Assembly (NCBI RefSeq): GCF_029784165.1
Contig: NC_073696.1
Span: 172,846,912 to 172,910,911, forward strand
Reading direction: 5' to 3'
Length of the DNA stretch: 64,000 nucleotides
Source: Wyeomyia smithii
Lineage: Eukaryota; Arthropoda; Insecta; Diptera; Culicidae
Position 1 is the stretch's first letter; each line of letters begins with the position of its first letter. The position numbers were made by a program, and so were the translations under genes. This document shows, one piece after another, positions 10,871 to 23,263 of the stretch. Under the pieces are notes generated by a model. It saw nothing but the letters and a program-made list of their open reading frames with translations, ran no database searches and had not been told where the DNA came from.

Positions 10871-11247
10871 TTTTGAACATTAAACTTTAAAATTGAGTGT
10901 TGCAAAATGTTCCGTGATAACATTTCGAAGTTGTGAACAACCTATTACATTCGACTATACGTTCCAAGGTGAACAGTTGAACCGAGTTGAAAAAAATCAA
11001 GGATTTACAAGGGGAAGACAAAATGATTGAGACAGGCAAAATTTTGTCAATTTTCAAACGGTCAGAACTTCACGAAAAATGAATCAATTTCGACGAAACA
11101 GGTTTCATTTTCCTAGAAAACTATCCTAGTTTCCTAGTATTGAGAACTTGATGCGACTAAAGGACACCGTAAATGTTTCGGATTTTGGGAGTGTGTAAAA
11201 ATGTACATTTTTGCAACACTTAGAACTTTCTGTGACAGTTTGTTTCT
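10871..11247. other. No gene seen
   Basis: AT-rich spacer without a recognisable ORF or repeat structure. Confidence 0.4.
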
Positions 11248-12442
11248 CAGGGTGGCCACTCAAAGCCCGAAATTGAATTCCCGGTTTCTTTCCCGGTTCG
11301 TTCAAATATTTTTCCCGGTCAATTGTACTTCTGATTTCTGTAGTTTTTCACAAGTTAAGGATTAAACCGCGTGACTTTCGATTTGAATCCCAATATTTTC
11401 AAAGTCATTTCTTAAACGAGTTCAGCCTTATTGAAATCGAAAATCAAATAGCAAAAACTCGAAAAATGTGACGGATTTATCTTTTTCGAGAGGAGACCTT
11501 CTGCCTGTAACCGCATAATTGTAACATTCGACATTTTATGGATTTCGTGCTTTTTATTGGGAAATGCTTAGAATATTATGTACTTTTTACATCTGAAAAA
11601 ATATACTTATGTTTGTTTGAAAAAAGTCGTAAAAAAATACCAAGTTGTTTTATCACATAGCATAAATAACCGCATAATTGTCACACTACTTAACTTTTTC
11701 AACTTTTTTGACAAAAAAGCTTCCATCCAAATCCACATCTGCATCCTTTGGAACTCGGCAGTTATTCTGGTTCGGTACACAACCACCGGTGACCCGTTTC
11801 CGATGTTCAGCTCATGCTTGTTTAATACATGAAAAACTTCATTTCCCCTGTGATATATTCCAAAAGTAGCTTGAAAGTGACGGCATAAATGTATCATTGC
11901 AAAAATTTCAACCAATTTGACTCCAAAAGTAATGTTCAATGTATACATAGTGTAAAGTAGTGCTCTCTTCAAGATACTAAGTTTATTTAAAGTGTCTATT
12001 TGCAAGAAAATATTGGGAACAATGCATAAAAGGTCAAAACATAAAAGTGCGATTTGCTCGAACAACCCATTTTGCAAATGTTACAAATATGCGATTATGG
12101 GCAGCCTTGTCTACGAGTATTTTTAAGTGTGTAGGAACCATTCTTACCTCAACCATATAAAAATCAATATATAAAAAAAATATGTTACACATTTCTTAAA
12201 AAACAAACTTTATTTTAATCAGGCCAATCAGATTTGCAAAACACTTCAAACACATTACTTCAGCAACGCAAGCATCTCGTCATCCATCGGTGCTGTCTCC
12301 CTTTGGGTGTCCGCGAGAGGTTTTGCCTTTTTGGCTTCTATCGGCCTTTTTTCCGGGCTTCTTCGTCTTGATCAGATTGCTCCTTCTTTTTTGCCTTCAT
12401 CATTTCAACATATCGGCTATGTAAATTGCGAGCGTAAAGGAT

Positions 12443-12672
12443 CAACGACTAGCAAAGCAAAGCCTTGGTGCTACATTCCGATTCGGAACTCGTCCATCTG
12501 TCTGTTATACACAAACATCGCAGCCTACTGTTTAGTGTACAGCATAATTGCGGGGCTAGCTCTACGATCCTACTGTCACTAATAGTCTTTCCCGAGCTGA
12601 GACTCGAACCTACGACGACTGGCTTGTGAGACCAGCGTCGTACCTCGTAAACCAAGCGCTGTGCTACAAGGC
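12443..12672 (-). mobile_element. tRNA-derived SINE, copy 1 (Feilai-like)
   Basis: On the minus strand a tRNA-like head (GTAGCACAGCGCTTGGTTTA, with B box GGTTCGAGTCT) is followed by a unique body ending near GGAATGTAGCACCAAGGC. A homologous copy lies at 37738-37925. The fold is not a usable tRNA and the shared body marks it as a SINE. The family name is a guess; mosquito tRNA-SINEs such as Feilai have this build. Confidence 0.7.
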
Positions 12673-13289
12673 TTTCCTTTTCCTGATTCACGACTAGACA
12701 GTCCAACCTGGCATTGCCATGTAATAGAATCAAAATCTTCTTGATAATCACAGAGGCGTCGCGTGGCTCATTTTGTTACCTGTGCATTGTACACTGTCAT
12801 TTGTTTAGGTTCTTTTTCCTTGAGTTAGAGAAGAAAATCAAACTGAAGTGTTTCAAGCTTTGAATTGAAGAGTTTCGCTAGCATGCTTAGTTGTTTTTCT
12901 ATATATTTTATTATATTTCGATAATAGCATATGTTTGGATATTAGGGAACAGAGTACCTGTGCAGTGCACATATTGCACAGGTGGACCCGACGCCACTGG
13001 ATAATCACGGTCAATTTAAGAAGGTTCTTGCCTGAACAGGCTATCAGATCTCTCCAAAAAGTATCAAGGCGCTTCTCGCTACGGCGCTAGGAAGTTAGCA
13101 ATGTCTTTATCGAATGCATAAGGTTTGTACTCGAAAAAAATGAACCATTTTTATCCGTGTGCTTTTTTTCCCCACGAATTTTTTTGTTCGTGGGAAAAAA
13201 TTGATGAAAAGCTGGGTATAACTGGTTTGGAGTGTATTATTTACATGTGTAAAATTTCATAACAATCGGTTCAGTGGTTATTGAGATGT

Positions 13290-14150
13290 CATTGAAACAA
13301 GAAGAAAATCATCGTTATGGAAAATCCGAAATCCGAGTTGCAAGATGGACAACTGGGAATCACCCACTGTGTTTCGGATGAAAAAACCATTTAAGAAGTC
13401 ACAGACGACCGAGCGACGGACTGTAAGTGGAAGAAAATCGAAGACAGCTGACCCTTTCAAGGCCCGGAAGATGTCCCGTTCCGTATTCCGAACCTTCCGA
13501 TTCGCGGCGTGGCTCTAAAGGCAAAATATTTCGCCTGGTTCGTTCAGCTTCGTGTATTCAAGGTCCGGAAGGCACCGAACTGGCGTGATCAACAAAACAC
13601 GGCGGCCAAATCTCGCGCAAGGAAGCTGTATCGAGAGTGGTTAACGAAACCGATGCGTTTGGTTATGGATAACGGCACCTACATAAAGGTAGACGCAAAG
13701 CAGATATAGGGGCTGGAGAAGAAAGTGGACAAATTTTCCATAAAATACTTGCTCTGGCGGTAACCTGAGTAAACCGTACATCACAACGGGTACCATCAAC
13801 AGTGAAATTTACCGCACCGAGTGCCTCCAGAAGCGTCTGTTGCCCTCCTGCGGTACCACGGAGGCGAGACATTATTCTGGCCGGTCGACGTTGGATTGAT
13901 ATAGAGAAAATAACGTATTTTGTGTGCCAAAAATCGCCAACCAAATTCACCAGAGATTCGCCCGGTGGAAAGATTTTGGGCCATAATAAAGGCCAAAGTT
14001 CAAAAATCATCCAAGGTGATTAAGAACGAGTTTGAGTTGAAGAAAGAATGGATAAAAGTGACTAGAAAGTCGGCTCCACTGTTGCGCAAAATGTTATGAG
14101 GGGTTTTAAGGAAAACATGCGGGCTTCCAGCGATAAGAAGGAAATTGAAC
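13290..14150 (+). pseudogene. Decayed Tc1/mariner-superfamily transposase (ITmD37E-like)
   Basis: Fragments in changing frames follow the order of a mosquito DD37-type transposase: LYREWLTKPMRLVMDNGTYI (about 13630-13690, first catalytic region), KYLLWR (about 13745), CLQKRLLPS (about 13825), a FWP-like block (about 13875), then SPTKF..S. and ILGHNKGQSSK (13935-14010). Frameshifts and stops are frequent, so it is an old remnant lying inside the CAGGGTGGCCAC element. Confidence 0.6.
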
Positions 14151-14403
14151 TAAATAATTATGCCGAAACACAATTCATATGTATTAGTTCAGTTCCCTGA
14201 AAGTTTCAAGAAAATCCGACTTAAAATAAACTTTTGGCGGATACTTGTGTGGTGCGTTTGTTTTTTCGAGTACGGGTCTTACTCAACAATTGTCCTTGTG
14301 AGTATTCTTGGCGATATTTAGTGGAATTCCCGGTTTTTCCCGGTTCCCAACAATTCCCGGTTTTTTCCGGTTCTCCCGGTTTCCCGGTTGGGTGGCCACC
14401 CTG

Positions 14404-14684
14404 GGTTCTTTTAGGTTTATATATTGCCAATGAACTAGAATTCATTCCGAGTTCATTGGTACCCGAAGGTTGAAAATCCGTCAAGGAACCATCGAGATAC
14501 GAATTTTTTAGTTATGGGTGTTATTTTTGGCAGGTTTTTTCCTGTTGGGTGCATACATATGTATTCCATTGCGACTTCACAATCATCATTTTTGTTCGGT
14601 AAGTTCGTGATTGCGACGTCACCACTATTACGAGATTGTCTGACTAAGCTTGATATGGTAGGAGGATTTCCAACAATCAGTATA
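14404..14684. other. No gene seen
   Basis: Spacer between two TIR elements; nothing recognisable. Confidence 0.4.
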
Positions 14685-14865
14685 CAGTCAACTCTCCTTC
14701 ACTCGATGTTATGTATCTCGATACTCTTCTTAACTCGATGAAAATCCAGGCTACTTGGACCACTTTACCCATAAATTTTTCCAAAATTTACCTCTAACAG
14801 TATACACTCACTAGCGCGATGGTCTCTCCCTGTCCCTTCAAAATCGAGTAAGATAGAGTTTACTG
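14685..14865. mobile_element. 181-bp TA-flanked MITE
   Basis: Imperfect TIRs (CAGTCAACTCTCCTTCACTC / inverted AGTAAGATAGAGTTTACTG) flanked by TA (14683-14684, 14866-14867). Size, TA target and AACTCT-rich ends fit a Tc1/mariner-derived MITE. Internal ACTCGATG motifs repeat. Confidence 0.75.
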
Positions 14866-14984
14866 TATAAACATGCGAGTTTACTGTATTAACATGCATG
14901 TTTACTTGTATGAGTAACAACATATTTCTATCCTTGGCGTTATTTAAATAAAAAGGGAACAAATACTGTTTCATTGCATCATTG

Positions 14985-15172
14985 TTTACTTCTAATGCGG
15001 TTTAGCAATGTCAAGTTTTTTCACCACCAACCAAGTTCCCTCAAACAATTGGAGAAGACTCTGAATGATGAGTTGCCTAACATACCGTTGGAGGAAATTC
15101 AAAGACTGTACGAATCGATCCCTAGGATCAGGTGGTCCTTGCGGCTAATGGTGGACCTACTCCATACCTAGG
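14985..15172 (+). pseudogene. Tc1-like transposase C-terminal fragment
   Basis: The reading frame gives SSLKQLEKTLNDELPNIPLE followed by EIQRLYESIPR and, after a frame change near 15125, AANGGPTPY. This is the classical C-terminus of Tc1-family transposases (..SMPRR..V..A.GGPT.Y). The N-terminal DNA-binding and DDE regions are absent. Confidence 0.7.
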
Positions 15173-18100
15173 ACAGGATGTGTGACTAGAGAAACCAAAA
15201 ATCACCCAAAGTTCTGTCGAAGTGAAAGCCCTCTCTGATTGGTCGATTTTATTCTACGCACTGTTAAGTTTTATTATTAGTCGGTATGGTTGGCCGTGCT
15301 GCAAAAACTTTCGATATGTTTGGTTTACACTGTTTCTGCATACCAAGTGGATAACCTGTGTTTCGTTCAACAACTTTTCGAAACATTTCCATACACCGGA
15401 TCTGTGAAAATTAACATTCGAAAAATATTAATCGTGTTTTTGCCTTTCTCCTAGACAGGTATAGCAATCACTAAAAAAAACTAACTAAGACCCTATTGAA
15501 TTTTATTGTAATCGGATTTTTAGTATCGAGGTTATGTATCAAAATATGAAAATCAAAAAACTTCGTTATCTCAGAAACTACACAACCGATTTGAACAAAA
15601 TTGGTATCAGAAGAACGGGCTTGTTTTTTTGAACCATTTGTAAAATAAATTTATATTTTACCACAAAAGATCAAAACAATGGTCGCAGTGGTCCAAATCT
15701 CACAAAAAAAGAAAAAAAACACAATTTTATAATGATTGGGAATGTAGTTCAAAAGTTATGCAAAGAAACGTGTTTCAAAGACTGTATAAACTGAATTGTT
15801 CAAAAATGGGGATTGTTTCAGATATTCGGAAAACATTTACCTTCGAGACATCATATTAGTCTAAGCTCATGGAAGCAAAAATAAATTGACCTATTGGGAC
15901 TGGGAGACTATCATTTTTTTTTTTTTGATATTTATGCAGAGAATATCACAGGGAACGGTTGGTGTCCATTCACGTCATCTGTGCTAGGAATGCTCGCATG
16001 TAATTGGTTCATTGTTCGCGTAAATTTGTCACTGAAACTTATCATCAATTTTACCGTTCAGCAAGGAAATTAGATTGATAACTAGCATATTACAAAATTG
16101 TTACATTTTATCTATCCAACAACATATTGGTTATTGTTATCCATCATGTGGTTATGCTGTTATTAACGTTTGAAATCTGACGCAACATTTGCCAGTTTTA
16201 TTTCCAATTTTACAGAATGCATTTCAGTATAGTAAACAAAGACGTAGTCCCACGTCAAAAAAATCTCGATTTTTATACAAAAGTGACGATGAACATAGCA
16301 TTTGCTTTCAATAAAATATAAAACATCTGAACTAAAAATATACACCATGCTATTTATTGATTATTTGTTGTTGTTTCGACCGTACTGTTGTTTATCCTTT
16401 TCGGCTTACGGCAAATCGGTTTTATGTCCGTGTTAAATTGTTCCGTTTAATTTGCAGTTGCTATAATTGTATTCGAGTGCGTCCTGTGTACTTCAGTGAT
16501 ACGAAAATTGACTTCTAATAGTGCAGTTATCGCGAAAAACACTACTTGGAATATTCTCGCGTGGTACTGAAGTGTTTTTAATATTTCGTTCTCTTATTTG
16601 GCCGTTGTTCTTACCGCGCTTCACACGTGCAACCGTAGTTTTGCGGTCTATATTATTGTTTCACACAATTGTCCGGTCTAGAGATACTCAGAGAGAGAGA
16701 GAGAGAGATAAGCGATAGAAAAACCGCCAATTGAACAAAAAAATATTTTTGTTGAGAAACACGTCCAGTTTGATAAAATTGATAATAAAAATTGCATTGG
16801 TCGACAAAAGAGAAAAAAAGTTGTCCCAAACTTCAAAAAAGTACCCTAGAAATTATAGCTTTTTAACCATTCCTATTCATTTGGGTGCTCCTGGTAAACA
16901 AAGAAGTGCGTCAAAAGGCCGCAGGGTAATTACTCGCTGTGTTCGTTGTTTTTACGTTTACTTACGGGAAAACTTTATGGAAGTCTTAAAAGACTTGAAG
17001 CATTTCAGAAACGTCTAGGGGCACTAGCTTTTTGATGGGCGATTAACTATTTTGAGACACACCTATTTTGACAAGAAAATCAATCAGATTTGGAATTCTG
17101 GTTGGATCAGTTGAATAATTATTTTAAAATCTTGACTGTAAAAATTAGAAAATAAGAAACTAACAATTTCGCAATCAAACCTTTATTCTGAACCCTGTCG
17201 AATCCTTTTTTGAGTATAGAAGAGCAGCTCCACGTGAATAACCTTCGAATTTATTAGCTCGTATCATCATAAATTGATTGGTCGACAACTTGAAACGTCA
17301 GCTGGATCCTTATCCGGCTCCATAATTTGCCTGAATATTCATATTGAAACAATTTCTGAGAGTTTCTCAAGAAGAACTTTAATTAAAATGTCACCAGGTG
17401 CTTTTGTATTTTTGAAAATTTTAATGATAGATTTAATCTCATTTAAGCTAGTTCCAATTAAATTCAACTAATAGAAATTTGATAACATCAACGTGTGATC
17501 ATATAGATGAAGAAAAAAAACGTGTGATCATATTTCCAGTTCCCTTGTTTTTCGCTTTCCCTAGTGCACATACCATCTGCTTAATGAACTTATGTGTTAA
17601 CGGGTAAAAGCCGTTGTTAAAAATAGAAATTTAGTTCGAAAGATCAACGTGTGACTTTGTCTTTAATTGGACTCACTGTATTCCGAGTTATGAACACATT
17701 CAAACTATTGAGCAAGTCTTTGAGTCTTCTGTCAATTGGTTGCAAGAAAGTAATCACTATTTTTGATTACTGGAATATGACAATGGCGATAGTGAAGCTT
17801 GCTCAGGCGATGTTAGAAGGTGTGTCAATAGTTCTGAAGGAATTGTAAACGTGATGATGATGAAGTGCAAGAAACTGGAAAAAAATCTCTTCTAACCACT
17901 GGTTTTTACGAAAAAATGTAGTGCGCGCACTACTGAATGACTTATTAGTACTTATTTGGATACTTTTCGAAAAATTTAAAGTAACTTTTTCTTGATATTT
18001 TGGTCACTACGAGCCCTGTACAAGGTATCATCAGTTCCTTGCAATTCATTCTCAAAAAGTTTTACTGTACAACGAAAAGTTCCCGTGCATTCCCCGCGGG

Positions 18101-18373
18101 AATTCAACTGAAATTTGAACTGTGGTGCAGTTTAACAAATATACTTGAAATTTTTGGAACTCAGATCAGATCTTTAAGTTTGTGCAAATTGTGCATGTGG
18201 TTGCTGAGTAAGAAGAGTTTGAAGGTCATTTATCGAGGAAAAACCCTATCACTCCGCGGGAATAGAGTTAAATACAGCCTTTGCTAAAATGTATACGTTC
18301 TTCTTGAAATTTACTTTTCAGGAAAATTCTTCTACCAAGAACAAATACTTAGTTTGCTAAACCAAGTACGAGT
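15173..18373. other. 3.2 kb without a supported gene
   Basis: AT-rich intronic-type sequence; ORFs up to 95 codons show no domain. A (GA)n tract sits at 16690-16708 and the block AACGTGTGATCATAT is repeated at about 17489 and 17520. Nothing else seen. Confidence 0.45.
16688..16710. repeat. (GA)n microsatellite
   Basis: An uninterrupted AG dinucleotide run of about 20 bp. Confidence 0.85.
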
Positions 18374-19265
18374 ACATACAGTCCCCCACGGTTATGTATC
18401 ACTTAAGAAGATGTATGAATTCAAAAAATCATTTCTGACCAATTTTATTATTTATAAGTAATCTATAAATGTTTTAGTCACAGAAAAATAAGTAATCTTC
18501 ATATTTCATAACTCACCAAATACACAATTGTGGATCACTTTATGAGAGCGGTTCTAATTATGGGACATTTCGCATCACATTATGGATCAGCATAATAAAA
18601 ACAACTTTTGGCAACGAATTCATTCAATAAACCTTATTCAAATTATGTAATTTGAAGAAATAACATATTTCAAATCGTATTAAAGATCCCGCATGGCCTG
18701 GCCACATTTTATGTGGTTTTGGAGGTTGCAGTTAGATTAGAGTCCAGGTCTGTCGCTCCCGAAGGTAACAATGAACCATTGTATACGGTACATCATAACA
18801 GTTTTCCGCTTCACGTAGCTTTCCTGTCCCTCGTGCTTTGAAAATAATATTTTGTTTAGCTTCCGTTTAGAGCTCAACAGAAGTTGAGAAGGTGTTTTAA
18901 TTGGTGAAAATCACATTTCAATCGGAGTGATCCATATTTATAGAGAACTATCTTGTCTCGGTCCCTATTATGGAACACTTGAAAAATAACTAGTTTTTAC
19001 AGAAAAATCGTTATCAACCATCAACATTTTGATGAATCGTGAAGAACTCACCTTTATCTTTGTGTATTAGTTATTTTTTGCACGAGAATTAGCGATTATA
19101 AGACCTATGAACCTTATGAATGATGAGCGTGCTACTTACGCTGATTGAGAAAAACGACAAATATTATGATAGATTCTGGAAGACAATATTTCACGCCTAT
19201 AAAAAACATGAGACACAAAAGTGATCCGTAATTGTGGGTGATCCATAATTGTGGGGGGAATGTAG
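18374..19265. mobile_element. Inverted-repeat element with ATTATGGATCAC motifs
   Basis: Left end ACATACAGTCCCCCACGGTT and right end, read inverted, CTACATTCCCCCCACAATTA form imperfect TIRs. Variants of AATTRTGGATCAC recur at about 18530, 18585, 19220 and 19240. No coding capacity; family unknown. Confidence 0.45.
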
Positions 19266-19439
19266 TTTCAGTCAATTAAAAAATGATCGATTATTTTTTG
19301 CATATTTTGAACTCATTTGGCATTGATTGGTGAAGCAAATTGAGTAACCTAATTATTATTGAGTGTTGTTGTAGGGTTTCTGTTGAGCGTCCACATCGAA
19401 TGCTCTGAAATAAATTCAATTCAGAACTAACTTTGTAAA

Positions 19440-19557
19440 AAATCCCAAGCCTCTGAAATTTTCCCTGATGACTTTTCGAATTCCCTGATTTTCCTGATCG
19501 AAAAATTAAATCCCTGATATTCCCTGATTCTCCCGGTTTTTCCCGGTAGTCGCCACC
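19440..19557. mobile_element. Orphan right end of a CCCTG-terminated TIR element
   Basis: Repeated TCCCTGATTTTCC blocks end in CCCGGTAGTCGCCACCCTG, closely resembling the right terminus at 14403. The matching left end is not obvious. Confidence 0.4.
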
Positions 19558-19869
19558 CTGAAAATTTACCTAATTATGTGTAACGATGCAAGAGCGTGTA
19601 CGCGTAAAAATAACCCTAATTTTGGGTACTGCTGCGGGAGAGTGTATAAGTGAAAATTACCCGCATTAGAAACCTCTCGCAGCAGCGTGTACCCAACATG
19701 ACAACTCTCACCACTTGTGCTGAATATCGTTCACATAAGTTTGTTTATTTTCGTTCAAAATCGTTCGTTTTATTGTTTGTGAACGATATTGTCGCGTTAG
19801 ATAGGTTCGATAATTTTTATGTCATGTTTGTAGATAAATTGTTAGGGTTAGATAGGCCGGTATTTTCCT

Positions 19870-20260
19870 CTAGCTGCGAAAAAGTGGTGCTGAAATAAGC
19901 CTCGGCGGGTTTGTTGTGGTCAGCAGCCATCGCGGGATAGTCAGTTTAGCCTCGACCATCTGTGTCTCGCGAAAAAGCGAAGATTGTGCCGCCTTGTGTG
20001 TGTAGTCCAACGAAGGTTGTCTCGTTGGCCCGTGGATCGTGTGCTGCAGTTATGTGTTGCTCACCGGATTGGTAAGCAGTGTTTGCTACCTCGGCTAATC
20101 GACAAGGAACGGAAAACCACCCCGCCGAAGTCTGCTGTAGGAGCAGCATCCAACACATCAGCCCCGCCGAAGTTAGCTGCTGGAGCAGCACGGAAACAAC
20201 TCGGATTCGCATAGAAGCGACCACCACAGCGAAGAGGGCAAATAAACGCGATAAATTTAT
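19870..20260. other. GC-rich unassigned block, possibly a solo LTR
   Basis: Base composition jumps relative to the flanks and the block carries two copies of a CCCCGCCGAAGT..GCTG..GGAGCAGCA unit (about 20130 and 20163), followed by GCAAATAAACGCGATAAA. Overlapping ORFs on both strands look like composition effects. An LTR origin is only a suggestion; no partner LTR was found. Confidence 0.25.
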
Positions 20261-20589
20261 GTTCTAATTATTTTGTTGTTTATTTTCGTAGCATACTAGC
20301 AAAAGTCCGAAATCCGATAGAGGTACACGCCACCCTGTAAGGGTCTGCCGGGCACAATAAAATACGCAACCCGAAGAGTAGCTAGCTGCCTTCTGCAGTT
20401 AGCTATTTTATTAGTGTGCAGGGTAACCCCCACTATTAACGTGGTGAAGCAATTTTGGAGCATTCTCAATTCATTGTTTAGCAATAGAACATGAAAAACG
20501 TGTGAAGATAAATATATCCTTCATTGTACTTGATTGCAATACCTCTCAATGTGTTACCTTTCTTGTTCGTTTGGCTCGGATTTTGACAT

Positions 20590-21523
20590 GTTCGTTTGGC
20601 TCACAACATTCTCTTCGCATATCTCTTCCTCTGAGTATTGCTAGTCCGGTACGGTCGGTGTCGTGCTGCGCAACTATAGTTTTTCGATACGCGGTAGTCT
20701 CAGCTGACGGCGATTATGAAGTTCAGTAAATTAATTGGCGATTATAGGGATTACGCTTGTCTCGGAATTAGACATCGAAACTCGGCCATGACCACTGATG
20801 TCGATTTGGGTTGCACTCGTGCTTGTGATCAATGCGGCGAGGCAGTTAAAACCGTGGACGACCACATAACGTGTATGGGTTTCTGTGACCAAGCGACCCA
20901 TATAAAATGCGCCAAACTAAACGCTCCCTTTGTGAAGAACATAAAGGAGCGTAGTAACTTGTTCTGGATATGCAGGCAATGCGTGAACCTTATGAATCTA
21001 GCTCATTTCAAGATGGCGATATCATCAATTGGTGGCGCAAGCTCCTGCATCACAGAAACCCATGTAGGTTAATTGACTGAATTGAAGCGGGTCATCTCGG
21101 ATAATAGTAGTTCGGTGAGCTCTAAGTAAGGAGAAGCTCAACCAGGACGAAAAAGTCGTAGAGAAAAATACTCGAAGGTTTCTAAACCTCTTGTAGTAGG
21201 TACGAAAGTGATGCCAGCCAGTCCGTTTTGACAGTCCCCCCGCCGAAGGAATTGTTTTGGCTGTAGCTCTCACGTATTCATTCGAGTGTCAAGTCTGACT
21301 GTCTGCATTGCTCGGATCCACTGAAGGTAGTTCCTCTGGTAAAAATGGATGCCGAGTAGAGATCCATGAATTTTATCTCCTTCAAAATCGGAATGGATGT
21401 GAAATATCGAGACGTTGCCCTAGACCCGGCTACTTGGCCCAATGGTGTAGTGTTCAGAGAGCTCGACGATACAAATACTAAATTCGCTTGGGCACCGACC
21501 GAATCTCGCACACCGAACGCCAC
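20590..21523 (+). pseudogene. Jockey element J2: 5' region and ORF1 with PHD-like zinc finger, first segment
   Basis: ORF1 around 20788-21072 encodes a C4HC3-like finger (CDQCGEAV..., CMGFCD, THIKC, WICRQC), the PHD-type finger found in ORF1 of some insect LINEs. After decayed sequence, the ORF1 C-terminal motif MDVKYRDVALDPATWPNGVV appears at 21393-21450. The segment ends at the R1-A insertion; the flanking 11-mer CACCGAAC(G/A)CC at 21513-21523 is repeated at 31914-31924, where J2 continues. The 5' boundary is approximate. Confidence 0.6.
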
Positions 21524-22766
21524 CTGCCGAGCATCCAATCCGTGGGCGACGACAGCCGTGTCGAGGTTCAGGAGGAGGCAAGGGTTACGAATGAGGAACT
21601 CATCGTGATCGCCAACTCTCTAAAGGTGAGCAAGGCACCGGGACCGCATGGCATCCCTAACCTGGCAATCAGGCTGGCGATAAAAACGGCCCCCGGGCTG
21701 TTTCGAGTAGTCATGCAGAGGTGCCTGGATGACTGCCTCTTTCCGGATAGGTGGAAGCGGCAGAAATTGGTCCTACTGCCAAAGGCTGGGAAACTTCCAG
21801 GTGACCCATCGGCATATAGGCCTATTTGCCTGCTAGACACGACGGGCAAGGTACTTGAGAGGATTATCCTCAACAGACTGATGAGGTACACAGAGGGTGT
21901 AAACGGTCTGGCAAGCAACCAGTTCGGCTTCCGGAAGGGCAGGTCCACGCTGGATGCCATCGCCGCCGTCACCAAGACGGCGGAGATAGCACTCCAGCGC
22001 AAGAGAAGGGGAATGCGCTATTGCGCAATCGTCACACTTGACGTGAAGAATGCGTTCAATAGCGCCAGTTGGGACTCCATAGCGCTCGCGCTCAGGAGCA
22101 TCCACGTACCGATGTCGCTGTACAAGATTCTGGGAAACTACTTCCAGAATCGAGTACTAGCTTACAACACAGAGGAGGGTCAGAAGTGCGTCCCAATCAC
22201 CGCCAGGGTTCCGCAAGGTTCAATCCTGGGTCCAGTGTTGTGGAACGTCATGTATGACGGGGTTTTGAAACTAAAGTTTCCTGTAGGGGTTGTGATCGTC
22301 GGCTTTGCAGACGACATAACGCTTGAGGTTTACGGCGAGTCGATCGAAGAGGTCAAGTTGACGGCCGCGCACTGCATACGCAAGGTCGAGGACTGGATGC
22401 GCTCCAGGAAACTGGAGCTCGCGCACCATAAGACGGAGGTCACGGTTGTGAACAACCGTAAATCAGAGCAACAGGCGGTGGTCAGAGTCGGAGACAGTAC
22501 CATCACCTCAAAGCGATCGTTGAAGCTCTTGGGGGTTATGGTCGACAACAAGCTCTCGTTCGGGAGCCACGTCGACTATGCCTGTAAGAGGGCCTCATCA
22601 GCTATTGCAGCACTATCTCGTACGATGTCCAATAGCTCAGCGGTCTATGGCAGCAAGCGAAGACTTCTTGCCAGCGTGGTTTCGTCCATACTTAGGTATG
22701 GTGGGAGAGTATGGTCCAGAGCGCTAGGTACTAACAGTTACCGCGGTAAACTGGAAAGTACCTACA
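21524..22766 (+). pseudogene. R1-clade LINE R1-A: reverse transcriptase part
   Basis: The frame is open from the junction to 22771 and encodes an R1-type RT: KAPGPHGIPNLAIRLA, AYRPICLLDTTGKVLERI, LDVKNAFNSASW (motif A), RVPQGSILGPVLWN and GFADDITLE (motif C). The otherwise invariant G before VPQGS is R here (G in R1-B). The copy is 5'-truncated inside ORF2 and interrupted after 22766 by a hAT element; it resumes at 28559. Very similar to R1-B over its whole length. Confidence 0.85.
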
Positions 22767-22844
22767 CATAGGCGTAGCCAGAGGAGGGCGTTGTACACCT
22801 CAGAAGTGACTCCAGCTTAAAAACCTGGACGAAATCACTGAGGG

Positions 22845-23261
22845 GTGCAACATTGCACAAGCCCTAAAGCGAAGTGCGGGGTGGAGGTGGCTAAGGAGTC
22901 AATCCGCCTCCACAAAGGTCCGGCGGGGACCCAGATAGCTACCTTCCGACTACCGTCGGCGGACGCTAACCTGGCCCTGAAAAAGGGCAAGTTGAAGGTC
23001 GGCTGGTCTGTATGTCCTCTGGGCATACTACAGCAACCAGACATTTGCTTCCGGTGCTTCGAGGGCGGACATAAGTCCTGGATCTGCAAGGGGCCCGATA
23101 GGAGCCAGCTGTGCAGGCGATGTGGAGGTGCAGGCCATAAAGCAAAGGACTGTGTGGAGTCTCCCAAGTGCATGGTATGTTCCGGGAAACGGGACGCCAA
23201 ACACTTTATGGGAGGCCCCAGGTGCCCAGTCGGTAAGCCGGCTGCGAAACCACGGGCGTAA
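22845..23261 (+). CDS. R1-B ORF1 C-terminal part with three CCHC zinc knuckles
   Basis: The Gag-like end of an R1 ORF1 (at least 138 codons; the upstream part was lost by truncation). It contains CFRCFEGGHKSWIC, CRRCGGAGHKAKDC and a third knuckle starting CMVCSGKRDAKHF, at roughly residues 60-120. Knuckles of this type bind the element RNA in the ribonucleoprotein. It stops at 23261 while ORF2 is already open in another frame, the overlapping ORF1/ORF2 arrangement usual for R1 elements. No true start codon remains. Confidence 0.75.
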   Translation: MQHCTSPKAKCGVEVAKESIRLHKGPAGTQIATFRLPSADANLALKKGKLKVGWSVCPLGILQQPDICFRCFEGGHKSWICKGPDRSQLCRRCGGAGHKAKDCVESPKCMVCSGKRDAKHFMGGPRCPVGKPAAKPRA

Positions 23262-23263
23262 GG

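Larger units (their letters stand above)
11248..14403. mobile_element. TIR element with CAGGGTGGCCAC ends
   Basis: Left end CAGGGTGGCCACTCAA and right end GGGTGGCCACCCTG form inverted termini. Both subterminal zones are rich in CCCGGTTT/AATTCCCGG motifs. Length 3156 bp includes a SINE (12443-12672) and a decayed transposase (13290-14150). No exact target duplication could be settled, so this may be two related ends rather than one element. A related right end lies at 19440-19557. Confidence 0.5.

Noticed and set aside
11607..12077. 156-codon minus-strand ORF
   Set aside because: AT-rich and hydrophobic, no motif recognised, overlapped by other frames; lies within a TIR element. Could be a relic but not supportable.
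12590..12672. Possible tRNA gene
   Set aside because: Has a B box and tRNA-like word order, but a shared non-tRNA body and second copy at 37738 show it is a SINE.
13274..13277. Short in-frame stretches at 13278-14023 on both strands as genes
   Set aside because: They are pieces and antisense shadows of one decayed DD37-type transposase.
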